64,000 nt of DNA from Streblospio benedicti (lineage: Eukaryota; Annelida; Polychaeta; Spionida; Spionidae): NCBI GenBank assembly GCA_019095985.1, contig CM032659.1, positions 29,134,350-29,198,349 of the forward strand, given 5' to 3'. How positions within the stretch are numbered: the first letter of the stretch is position 1; each line of letters begins with the position of its first letter. Positions 47,401-57,200 of this stretch are shown here, piece after piece. A program made the translations under genes and the position numbers. The notes beneath the pieces were generated by a model. The model had not been told where the DNA came from. It made no database searches and was given only the letters and a program-made list of their open reading frames with translations.

Positions 47401-47446
47401 AGTTGAAGACAAGGCAGCACAGGAGAACATGGTCGGAGCACACCAT
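35341..47446 (-). CDS. FREP copy 2: EGF/fibrinogen-related secreted protein gene with a frameshifted EGF2 exon
   Basis: Exons in order: 47203-47446 (ATG at 47446), 40907-41020, 40643-40760 (broken), 40063-40173, 39140-39250, 38116-38237, 37942-38011, 37409-37556, 35735-35910, 35341-35453 (TAA 35343-35341). Leaving out 40643-40760, the lengths sum to 1209 bp, an exact 403 codons (402 residues plus stop), with consistent phases; with it the frame is lost. Protein plan: signal peptide, Cys-bearing leader, EGF1, EGF3, EGF4, FReD with calcium loop and four-Cys tail. Expected to be secreted; a recognition lectin is the family's usual role, the ligand unknown. Conserved donors, acceptors and FReD frame argue that the gene may still be used with EGF2 skipped. 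Otherwise it is a young pseudogene. Confidence 0.8.
35735..35910 (-). CDS. Copy 2 FReD exon d
   Basis: Encodes [25 protein letters not shown], then [19 protein letters not shown] and YWVNPT. Acceptor CATATTTCAG, donor G|GTTAGT. Framework residues kept, pocket residues divergent. Confidence 0.85.
36610..37275 (-). mobile_element. S3 SINE and adjoining repeat in the exon c-d intron of copy 2
   Basis: 37275-37060 is an S3 SINE (minus strand, GTGGCTAGGGCATTGGAC as A-box region). The flanking 36610-37060 block is shared with copy 3 (52250-52745) but absent from copy 1, whose intron is only 483 bp. Insertion therefore came after the split from copy 1 and before the A/B duplication. Confidence 0.6.
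37409..37556 (-). CDS. Copy 2 FReD exon c
   Basis: Encodes [20 protein letters not shown], then [11 protein letters not shown] and [11 protein letters not shown]; one residue different from copy 3. Donor CA|GTAAGA. Confidence 0.9.
37942..38011 (-). CDS. Copy 2 FReD exon b
   Basis: Encodes [24 protein letters not shown], 70 bp, phase 0 to 1. Confidence 0.9.
38116..38237 (-). CDS. Copy 2 FReD exon a
   Basis: Encodes (D)[40 protein letters not shown]; donor GTGAGT. Confidence 0.9.
38540..38900. repeat. Insertion in the EGF4-FReD intron of copy 2
   Basis: Not present in copy 3 at the matching place. Contains repeated 'cacgcagcaa' and an A/C-rich tail ('aaacaaacaaacaaaaa'). Type unknown. Confidence 0.4.
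39140..39250 (-). CDS. Copy 2 EGF4 exon
   Basis: Encodes (D)[37 protein letters not shown]; all six Cys, phase 1-1. Confidence 0.85.
40063..40173 (-). CDS. Copy 2 EGF3 exon
   Basis: Encodes (D)[37 protein letters not shown]; six Cys, 111 bp, intact. Confidence 0.85.
40643..40760 (-). pseudogene. Copy 2 EGF2 exon, frameshifted
   Basis: Begins (D)[20 protein letters not shown] as in copy 3, then has a 4-bp duplication (ATTT after ACATATTT) that turns the frame to a TGA before the exon ends. 118 bp instead of 114. Splice sites look usable (acceptor TTGACAG, donor G|GTCAGT). Confidence 0.85.
40907..41020 (-). CDS. Copy 2 EGF1 exon (calcium-binding type)
   Basis: Encodes (D)[38 protein letters not shown]. 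It fits the calcium-binding EGF pattern (D-x-D-E-C and C-x-D-x4-Y-x-C-x-C). Donor G|GTGAGT. Confidence 0.85.
41170..41564. mobile_element. MITE-like insertion with a 34-bp-arm hairpin, copy 2 only
   Basis: Copy 3 lacks it at 56128, and CATT occurs on both sides (41166-41169, 41565-41568). Arms 41448-41481 and 41507-41540 are inverted repeats with one mismatch, 25-nt loop. A smaller palindrome (ACTAGTCTAAACTAGACTAGT) lies near 41273-41293. No coding capacity. Confidence 0.6.
41576..41910 (+). mobile_element. S2-type tRNA-derived SINE region, copy 2 intron 1
   Basis: Shared with 56145-56470. Contains a B-box-like GGGTTCGAATCCC (sense) and, upstream, an antisense one (GGGACTCGAAATCACGG). Flanked on both sides by 'caagcaggctcctaccactgtattgac', a direct repeat (about 41122-41150 and 41868-41894). 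Confidence 0.55.
41918..42730. repeat. Tandem repeat, period about 350-390 bp, roughly 2.2 copies
   Basis: Units start with 'tttatctgtctcc.tggga' at about 41920, 42270 and 42657 and contain 'tcatcaccaaacttgac' and 'tggtgtactttggcct'. The half-units also resemble one another. Absent from copy 3. Confidence 0.75.
42833..43045. repeat. Two similar hairpins next to the RPS4 fragment
   Basis: Each has the core ACCTGTCACTTTTGACAGGT flanked by complementary 'catccatcat' and 'atgatggatg' sequences, starts with 'gctatagtc' and ends with 'cggcccaagc'. Centres near 42853 and 43008. The second ends directly before the RPS4-like exon. Confidence 0.7.
43056..43783 (+). pseudogene. RPS4: Fragment of a ribosomal protein eS4 (RPS4) gene, with an intron
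   Basis: 43056-43141 encodes [20 protein letters not shown] then ALGHSFATR, and 43721-43783 encodes [20 protein letters not shown] and a stop. These match the RERHPG.FD.VHVKDA.G..FATR block and the C-terminus of RPS4. The exon ends AG|GTTTGT and the next follows TTTCCAG; phases agree (2-2). The exon that should sit between them (LSN.FVIGKG...SLPR) is absent from the 579-bp intron, and everything upstream is missing. As introns are kept, this is a piece of genomic DNA, not a processed copy. It lies antisense in intron 1 of FREP copy 2; copy 3 has no such piece. Confidence 0.8.
43784..44202. other. No gene recognised
   Basis: Sequence following the RPS4 stop codon; probably its 3' flank. 'aataaa' occurs near 43878. 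Confidence 0.35.
44203..45830. repeat. Direct duplication of about 730 bp (offset about 893 bp)
   Basis: 44203-44930 and 45096-45830 share 'atcgttgtgtacacagcgag', 'cactaggggcacgaccaatg' and 'ttcatcatgaggatttatttt' in the same order. The second copy contains an extra short duplication ('aacaatgtca.agtgtcctaaacaggg', near 45731 and 45776). Non-coding. Confidence 0.8.
45831..46794. other. No gene recognised (intron 1 core of copy 2)
   Basis: AT-rich. A short exon-like piece with flanking AG and GT (about 46718-46758) is too small to call. Confidence 0.3.
46863..47040 (-). repeat. Short dispersed repeat with C/G-homopolymer tracts
   Basis: Matches 59790-59960 (same place in copy 3) and partly 20985-21100. 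Contains 'tggcagatgcaggtttttgg' on the minus strand. Confidence 0.5.
47203..47446 (-). CDS. Copy 2 exon 1: signal peptide and leader
   Basis: Starts [25 protein letters not shown], a good signal peptide, then [41 protein letters not shown] and MRVDGHH. Donor G|GTAAGC, phase 1. This ATG was chosen because upstream codons in frame lack another ATG and the hydrophobic core follows at once. Confidence 0.85.
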
Positions 47447-47523
47447 GACGGGGATCAGTGCAGAGTGACTGACAGTGGCTCGCCGCACACGGATTGTTAC
47501 TCAGCCGTTGCGAGGGCCGCCGT

Positions 47524-47531
47524 TGACGTCA
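47524..47531. promoter_or_regulatory. CRE palindrome TGACGTCA upstream of copy 2
   Basis: A perfect CREB/ATF site 78 bp upstream of the copy 2 ATG; the same site is at the same distance in copy 3 (60439-60446). No TATA box is obvious nearby. Confidence 0.5.
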
Positions 47532-47584
47532 TTGTCATGTGGCGCCAACAGTGTACTTGTACCTGGATCTCACATGTGGTAGTA

Positions 47585-47753
47585 CAGTTAAACCTCTCTA
47601 TCTAGACCACCTTTGGGATGAGTTTTAGTTGGTCTCTATACACAGGTTCATTATGGTAGCTGTATAATAGTATGAAGGTTTGGGGCCGTGAAAAGCGGTC
47701 CTATTATAGATGTGGTTTCAATAGAGAGGTGGTCTTAATTGGAGGTTCTACTG
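47585..47753. mobile_element. pogo/Tigger-like MITE (169 bp) with TA target duplication
   Basis: Left end CAGTTAAACCTCTCTATC, right end (inverted) CAGTAGAACCTCCAATTAAG; TA on both sides (47583-47584, 47754-47755). Only its left end is present in unit B (about 60500-60545), where the homology between the units stops. Confidence 0.7.
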
Positions 47754-48182
47754 TATGTCACAAGGACCCTACACGTGGTAGCCGTTCCACTCGCTCTCAT
47801 GTGAGTGTATGGACTTGTGAAATACGATTTGGGTATGAATAAAAGTTCATGAAGTTTAGTGAATGTCTTTTTGTCCCTGCACCTTCGCAAGTCAGCTCTA
47901 CAATACATTTCTCATCGGCCACGGACGTGTAACAACTACTGTACACCATGACATTTACATTTACATTTTGTATATATTTGGGGTTTTGGGGTGTACATGT
48001 AGTCATCAATTTCGTAGTAAAGTTTTTTGTTACCACCAGCTATCTAGATGCATGTTACCATATTGTGATTAGACGTGTAGACAAATTACGTACATTTCCA
48101 AATTTAGATAAAAGAAAATGAATACTGCACCTGGTTCTAGGCAGTGGTTATTCGTGTTATTATTCATATTTTAGTGCTATGA

Positions 48183-51167
48183 TATATCCTCCTCATCGGG
48201 CATAGCTACAACCAGCACACTGTTTGCATTGTGTAAGTGTAACAGTTTCCATTACACGCTTTTGAACGTTTTCCAGTAATTAACTAGATCTATATGTTAT
48301 GTTTCACATTTACAAACACTGCATGGCGATATTTTACTATGCGTTCCACTACCTTGTTAAAGTACAATGAATATCTTTTAAGTGTCATTTTCTTGGCTGA
48401 GACGGAAATGGTCAGCATAGATTTTGTTTCTAAAATAAGCTCACATTTTCCACAATTGGTGACTAATGGGGTAACGTTCAGCTCAGGTTAGCCATTTTTC
48501 AAGCTGAGAAAAGCAGGTATCAATGACTAACATGCCAATACAGCACTAACGCCACCTATCAATCTGTGCCCTTATATGTAGACCCCCCTCCCCAACTCTC
48601 CTTCCCAGATTCATCATGTAGCCATCACGCATTATTAAAACCGTGCTAAATCAGAGCGTCTGCGGTGTTAGGTGTAATACTTTGGTGTACGGTGTGTTCT
48701 ATGAGAAGTCACTAGTAAAACATAGCTGGGTGTGTATTCAACGACTTAAATGACTATGCATAATGTGCACATGACAGTGAACAGTGGTGTTTTATTGATG
48801 AGTCACAACTGTGAATATATTACAATGCCTGACATGTAATGATAAATAATGTCACCGACCTTAATGGGTATGTTTCTTTTCTATCCGCATATCTTTGAAT
48901 ATAATATTTACAACCCAATCTTATAATTTTACTATCTTGTGATTATGGATTAGTCAAGTTTGCTTTATGACAGCTGTACAATGCACCTAATCAATTATTT
49001 GTACTTTGTTATAGTGGCCAATTAAAAAAATGTTGGGGATCTTATTCATAATGTACCAATCGCACTTTCATTTGTGTTGACCAGAGTGATCTCTATCTTC
49101 ATATTTTATAAATAGAAGTCAATACTTGAAGTTAAGTTTATATGGTTACCGTTAGACATGAGTTTATCTATCTTCTATGCTTATGCGCATGATAATGATC
49201 GTTAGTGAAAATTACTTTTTAAACAAGTGAATCGTTGAATGTGTTGTATTCTATCAGCTGAATATAAAAAACAACAACGTGGTACAATTTTCTAAACTAT
49301 ATTTTCTAAATTATATTGATATTCAGTCAACAACAACCATTGAATTTTAAATGAATTCGTATTGCATGGATTCCTATTATGAAAAACATAACTATGAAGC
49401 ATCTTTTAATTCAGTGAGGTTCAATTCGCACACATACATGTATACAACTGCATGGATAAAATTCATTTGCAAGTAGTTTGATTTTGTATACTACAGATGG
49501 CTTCATTTTTGTTTATAAAGAATTTTTTCTGTATTTGGATACTAAATTTGAACTTATTTGTCGAAACGTCTAATATCATAGATTATCATTCTTTAAAAAA
49601 TCAATTTCAATCTCGATATGTACAGAAAAAAAGATGCAATAAACACGATACATGTACCTTAAACAAGATAGAATGTAAAAAAGTACATACACAATGTAAA
49701 TCTACAAGTTATTTATCAACATTTTACAATAAAAAAACAACAATTGTCTAATAACACATTGTATAATATACTAAACAATTTTATACAACAACTGCCTCTC
49801 ATACTACGTTTAATTCAAATATCTCCGTGTTGTCCAAATATACACAGTGATAAATATGCTATTCTACAAAGAATTGAGTAAATAAACATTTTTCAATATA
49901 CAAAAAGATTATCAAGACTATTATGCATTCTGGAAACGAATGTATTTACAGCACATCTATTGTCAAATATTTGCAATTATAGTCATAGAAAGTGATTAAA
50001 AATAGATGAATAAATGAATGCATGTGACGTTTAAAATTTCATTTGTAGGCATCACATCACTACATATCCCTCCAAGTAACTGACATTTTAATCTCAAATG
50101 TAACTGTTCAGCAAACACAATGCAATCTGATATAGTCACATGCCATGAAGAATTGTCCGTAGCAAAAGGTTCAGGTCAGTTCTGGTCATATCATAAATGT
50201 GAGCTTCTTGAGCTCAATACACACGTTAGAACTGCTTTAACATTCCTTTAATGGAAAATCTTTGATAATGTTTCATCATTGATAATGTTTGTGGAAAACT
50301 AGAGTAATATACCAAACACTGAAGTCAAATACAACGCATAATCATCATACAATGTATGAATCGTTTGTTCAAAACCCATGTCAGAAGTATGACTATAATC
50401 TAGGTGTAAAGTTTGTTGGTTTACATTTAGCCCAATGCAAAATACATGCTCATTATGATAGATGGATGAAAACCAAACATCTTCCAAACCTTCTTTCCCA
50501 GTAGCATAGACTTGGAAAGCAGTTGTGTTGCAATATTATGATACAACACCATATAATAGTGGGTCAATAGTGGAGCTTTCAATGTGTAGTTCCTTCAGTT
50601 TCCTACATGCTGTCTAGGTGTAAATATGTTTATAAGTCAAAGGTTTTTGTTATCACATGCAAGGATATAAATATCGTTTACAAAATAGCAGCAACAATGT
50701 TTTGAATTTAAACCTATAGGCAAATTGGCAAATCCGACCCTGAAAGCTGCTAATGCATCAATTCCCGAAAATAATTTCATTCTCTTGGAGAGACATCTGA
50801 TAATTTATGTACTATGATATTGTTATTAATAGCTAATAAAAATGTTTTGTATTTTTAACAAAAATAATTTGATAACATTTGATTTAGTTATTAATAATTG
50901 ATCAGTTCCGGGCAAATGGCTAAACATACTAGTTGAATTAAGTATTTATTGAATGAAGTATATAAGTAGCAAATTTGGAAACGTTGCCCTTTTTCTCACA
51001 TAGATCTCATAAGATTATAACATTCAATATATGCTTTTCTCACAATTCCTGTAAAGAAGGCCACATTTCATTTTCCATGGCATGTTCAATATATCAAAAT
51101 TTTCGAATGGAATTTATAAAATATCACGTTGATCAGTTGCAGATAAAGGTTGCATTCTCTAAGAATC
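48183..51167. repeat. Conserved 3' flank of FREP copy 3
   Basis: Non-coding counterpart of 32465-35340. No gene seen. The short frame described at 33530-33718 is disrupted here. Confidence 0.8.
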
Positions 51168-51280
51168 TTATATCCTCTTGACCCTCATGACAGCTTTGTG
51201 GGCATTGACACATCCACCACTGGCGAGGTCGAATCCCATGCATGCGGCACTGCAGCTCCCAGTAATAGAGCAGTAGTTTG
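51168..51280 (-). CDS. Copy 3 terminal FReD exon e
   Basis: Encodes (S)[27 protein letters not shown] and KAVMRVKRI, then TAA. The first two thirds differ strongly from copy 2, the last 34 bp hardly at all. Confidence 0.88.
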
Positions 51281-54200
51281 CTGCAATAATACATAAAATA
51301 CATATACATGTTTGCACTTCTTGACAAACAAAATAACATTTTAAAACAATATAATTATTTAATGGCAGCCATCTATTCCGATGAATAGAGTAGTTGATCA
51401 TTGCACTAGCATTTTGTCATTAATATAGGATGTAATTGCATCAATTTATAACAAATTATAGTTTGTGAAGTTATTGATCTAAGTCATTAATTTTAAGTGT
51501 AATTGACCATATCTATTTATTACTTTTTGATGGAATCCTAAATTGAAAACCACTAACATGTTGGATGTACATCCCAGCAGGAGGTATACCAGAAGCCGCC
51601 TTGTTGCCAGTTCGCGCAGCTACCACTGGACCACGCGTCGTTATCTGAATCCGGGGTGCTGAATTTCATGCCATTATGGCTGGCAACAAAGTCAATCAAT
51701 GACGACGGGGTGCTCGAAAATCCTGATATTGACAACCTGAAATATGCAAATATAGAAACAATAAGGCTGACCTGTGCTGACGTTTGAGTTTGATATCAGG
51801 CACCTTTCCAAACTGAAACTTTGCTCACACTCCACAACAGGAGTATAAAGAAATATAATAGTGAACCAAAAATTAGAAACAAATTTGCTTTCCTATCTTC
51901 TGATTACTACTACATGTAGTGGTATTCATGATAATCAGTGGTTTGGTAATGACACATGTTTTAAATGAAGCATCAAACCAGGAATACATGGAGACATGTG
52001 ACTTTGGCGGAGAACAAGAGCGCAGCAAAAACAGTTCTCGTAGGTTTCCAGTGCTAGGGTTCTTTGCAGGATGACCTCAGAGTATAAAGTAGGTTTAATA
52101 CATAATGTGCAGTGGAGTAATGTCTTACATCTTGTCACATCCTCCAATATCAGGTAATGGTTTTGTGTTCTCTTTATTATGGTCACTCTAGGATTAAAGA
52201 CCTAGTACTGTTCAGTATTAGGAAACAGTCATTAGGCCTCACTTCTCGCGCAGAGAAGGTCTGACAGTATCGGTTATGCATTGGCAGCCTGTTTCTATCA
52301 GCAAACTTTTTATCTATTAAATGCTAAACCAAGGCTGCATCCCTAGATCGGAACGCTATGAGCATGCGGTTCCAGTCGGTGTAATGCATATACGCCCATG
52401 CATCTGTGTGTGAGCCTATGAGCTACCCGACACTATGATGCCTGGCAAGACAGGAGATGCCGGTGGGGCAGATACGCCCGGTTCTCACCGACTGCTTCTC
52501 TTTGTGTATACCTTGTTATTACACGTACAGCATTAGCATCGGTTATAGAACCCCATTGTACGGGTGATATCTAACCACTGGGTTTCACATGAGGCCTCCC
52601 CAGTGGGAGGTCTTCACACCAGTGCGGACACACAGTACTTAAGGCATTCCCTACAATCCACGGATCCAAGGTGCTTATCCAAGCAGGCACAAATATTGAC
52701 ACCATTCGGAAGATACGGTAGGCAACGAGACTTGCTGTCCTTTATATGTAAATGTGTTGGCTTATAGTACTTATCGAAGTCTTGCTCTCACGACTTTACA
52801 ATTTACACCAGGTCATTGGCCCACTTATTGATCGTCAATTGATCATTTCTCATATACTTGCACCTGCAGCACATTCATCACACAATGCTAATCACTCACA
52901 CCACTCACCTTCTCTTTCAACCCAATGACCTGTACCTAATTAACATGTAGGTGCCACAGAGCAGTGTGCAATTAATTTTGGCATGAGTTTGCTTAACACC
53001 CACCCCCAGACCCGACTAGGAATCAAACCAACGAGCTTCTGGTCACGAGTCCAATGCCCTAGCCACAGAAGCACACTTCTAAGTCTACTTTATACTTTGC
53101 GGTGATGGAGCAATCAACCCGTGTACTAGAGTCTTATACAACATAAAACCATTTTTATTATAATATTCTTACAAAGTAGACGATTTACCTTTTTATTCTA
53201 AACAAAATGGCAATCTTACTGATATTTGTTGGTTTCATCATCAATTGAAAAGGTTGCAGCATGGAAAGTGTTAACAGAATTATCCCATGCAATAAACTCG
53301 ATGTCCAACTTGTAGGCTGCTTGACTTGTCAAATGGAAGATGTTATCATTGCCGAAGTAGTACTGATCTAAAATGAAAACAGGTGCAATAAAAAATTTAT
53401 GATTAGAGGGTACAAAATAAGGACTTCCCACTTGCCCTTATCATGGTATTTTTTAGCAAAGCTATGTAAGTTTTAATCAAATGTTCACAGCTTATGGGCA
53501 AGCTAATTTTCTACAATGGCTAATCTAAATAATTAAGAGCTGGCTACTTTTATTAGGACCGGCTACAATTCATAAATGCGAGGAGAAAACGTGGATTGAA
53601 AGCTGTTGTAAAAGTTGAGACATAAATGAAAAAGCAATTCATCATTGCAAGTAAATGGTGGCACGTATTTAAGCCTTTATTTATAAATTGGTAAAAGGTA
53701 GATGGATAAAGTATGGATCAAATGTCTTCTAGTATTAAGTGGACAACTATACCTGCAGGATCCCCAAAACCAACTTTGTAGTCAGCCCATCGTTTGTTGC
53801 TCCAGTCAGCAGTGGTCTTTGACTGCAAAAACATGAAGTATGACGATGTGAGCATTTGTAAACTGTGTAAAAGTATGATGAAAAAGGCAAATGATAATGG
53901 CATGTGTGATCCACTAAAATACTCACACTAATGACGGTCCAGCCTCCCTTTGCCATGTCGCAGTACACGGTGACTGGGGCGCCACCTGTTGGATGGATGG
54001 TGTATACGCCATTGGTCGTGTTGCCAAGTTCGTACAGGTGCTGGCAGTCTGCAAATATGAAGAAATGAGTTTCCCTATTTCAAAGATATATCTACAGTCT
54101 GACAAAATATTGAAGGTGTTATTGGTGTGCTGCTGTCCAGAAGCCAGCAAAACCGGCTGGATGTTATGACAGTATGCATTGTATGCTATCACAGAAACCT

Positions 54201-57200
54201 TCTAAAACATTTACCATGTACATATAAGCACACCTTTAACACAGGTATATATAAAACACAGCCACATGTATGATTAACAATACTCGTAGAAACATACATT
54301 CATTATTTCAATGAGTGCGGAATTTGCATAAATTTAGCCAATCTGTCATAAATAGTGATCCATGAAGCAGACTTTGCAATGATCAGTTATCCATAAATCA
54401 GACTCTCTTATAAACACTGGTCCATAAAATTGACCTTGAGCCAGTACTGTATACTGAAATACTGTACTGTCAACATCACATTTACATTATCTTACATTAT
54501 GTACCCACTTGGACATATGAATTTTACATGTATGAACTGACAGTGTTAACGTGTTTACGTGTACTGACCTGCAGCTTCACAATGTGGTCCGGGGAAGCCT
54601 GGCAGGCACGAGCAGCCATATCCTCCATCGCTAACAGCAGTGCAATTGCCATTGTTTAGGCACGGCGATGAAAGGCATGGGCCTGTCAACAACAATTCTA
54701 ATGTCAATGCTAAGCATTGAATTTGAATAGCACACAGATATAAGACAATATGCAGAGGCGGGTTACAAAAAAAGTTGTCAATATGGAACAATTATATAAG
54801 TGGTGTTAAGAATCTATAGTTCAATGTTTGCCCAGCAAAGTGTATTATGCAAGAGAACATTAATGTATTGTCTAATGCTTACAATGTGTTTCATACAAAG
54901 GGATCCTTCCACATGCATCTAAAGTTTGGAATCATCACTCCCAAATTTCTCTACTGACATATGGTTTCATTTTATATCTTTATGAAGGCAAACTCTGGCA
55001 ATCATAAGGACTTAAATACAAATGTTGTGTACTGACCAAATGATTCACACTTCTGTCCAGTGTAGAGAGGCTCACATGTGCATCTGTATTCTCCGTTAGT
55101 GGCCGTGCAGCTGCCGTTATTCACACAGGGAGATGAAAGGCAAGGGTCTGTCAATGATAAGTAATTCTTTTCATTTAATGTTAAGCATGGTCAAGGTGAA
55201 TTTCATTCTCCCACAATATAAATCATTCTTGCTTGAATAACAATTTTTAAAGAAGAAAATCACGAAGTCGTAATTATAGTCGAAGGCTACAGTGCCATAT
55301 TTTAAATATACATTAAGTACCACATGTTCTACAAAAATCCAATAATGTAATGTACAACATGAGATCCAATCAATTTGTTAATGTTTGTGTTCTTTCTTGT
55401 ATTGCTCAGGCACCTATTTGTAGGACATGGCCTAATATTTAGCTACAGACTACTAACATGTGTGTTAACATCAAGTGTATTTTCTCAAGATTTCAAATTA
55501 CACAAATACAAGCTTATCAGCAAGCATTATCTTCATTATGTCAAGGTAGGACTATACCTGTTTAAAAACCATACCTAGATATATCAAAATTATTAACCAT
55601 ATTGCTGTGAACTGACCATAGGTTTCACAATGAGTTCCGGAGTAGTTGGGTGGACACAAGCAGAAATATGTTCCATCAGTGTTGATGCTGCATGTGCCAG
55701 AGTTGAAGCAAGGCGTCGTCATACACACGTCTGTCAACAGCACTTTGAACATGGGGAATCTTAATTTCTCAAACACCTGTCTGAGCTCCGCCCACATATT
55801 TGAACACCGAATTACCATCACTAATTTGAGGAATGAGATTTATGAAAAAATAGACTAAATACTCACCCTTTTCGCAAAGCGTTCCTGTGTAGCCAGCAGC
55901 ACATACACAGCAATAGCCGTGTGCTTCATCAATGCAGGTTGACCCAGCAGCACACGGAGAAGATGAGCATTCGTCCAGGTCTGTCACAAACAAAGTAAAT
56001 ATTCTACTTTCTAACGATCTACTGTCACTTATTAGTGTGTACGTACGAAATAAATCATTTCTACTCTCACTGTTCTGCCAAGCAGGCTCCTACCACTGTA
56101 TTGACATAGCTGAAGAGACATCTTCCATTTGACTATATCAAGTGGCCCTGACGGGACTCGAACTCACGGTCCCAAGGTTGTGAGACCAGAATGATACCAT
56201 CATTTAACAGTTTACACGGATGAACCGTTGTCTCTGTAACCCCCAGCCATACTTGGTCAGTTATCATCTCAACCCAGATGTCGTGGGTTCGAATCCCACC
56301 TGTGGACGGAAACTTTGGGAGGTCTAATGTCCCAGCCGTGTTAAGGTCTGTGATTCTCTGAATAACTGTATATATATTTTCCCAAGTTTACTTTTGAATT
56401 CAATTCTACTCTCACTGCTCTGCCAAGCAGGCTCCTACCACTGTATTGACATAGGTGAAGAGACATCTTCCTGGGGGTTACAGAGACAATGGTTCGTCCA
56501 TGTAACCTTTTAACGTGGACCCCCCACAGGGTAGGAAATCTAACATACGACCCCGCCCCCCCCCACACCAATTAAAAGAACCCCCCACTTGTATATATGT
56601 GGCAGAACAAAACTAAATACCCCACAACCACTCAACACATCATTCCAAAGATGTCTTTTTTATGTCCTGTTAGCTATATAATGATATGAACTTTATAAAA
56701 GAAATAATGGAGCAATATGAGGAAATCCAGATTTAATGAACCCATTGTGTAAGAAAATCTATTTTAGATAGAAACTCTGTGGCATATGAAGCAAATAGAA
56801 AGTGTGATGCAGGATCAGTTGGAGCAACTCGTTGGAGGGTGATGGAGTGGGTGCCACATTTTTAAAGGAAGAGTATATTTAGACAATTCTATAAGAGCCC
56901 ATGTAGTAGCTACATATGCATGTAGCTCTGGGGTCAGATGTAGGACTTTGAAAGACAAGCAAGGGATAATAATAATATAAATGTGTGGGAAGTTTTCGTT
57001 GGCCACCAGAAGCCGTATAAAGCTTCTTAATCTATTGAGGATTTTGATAAAAAAGCTATCATTATTTTCTTGCATATGGTGAGAATCTGTTCATACTATA
57101 TATGCCAATAAAGGGACCCCCCCCCAACAACATATGTTTTCAAACTTCTGACCGCCACAACATTCAAATTTAAACATATGACCCCCGCCCAGTTTTTTCC

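Larger units (their letters stand above)
30255..47640. repeat. Segmental duplication unit A (contains FREP copy 2)
   Basis: Collinear with unit B (47965-60545): 30255-30470 matches 47965-48175, 32465-41165 matches 48183-56120, and 46795-47640 matches 59710-60545. The alignment is broken by insertions particular to one unit (30479-32460, about 38540-38900, about 39470-39860, 41170-41564, intron 1 core). Direct, head-to-tail arrangement. Confidence 0.9.
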
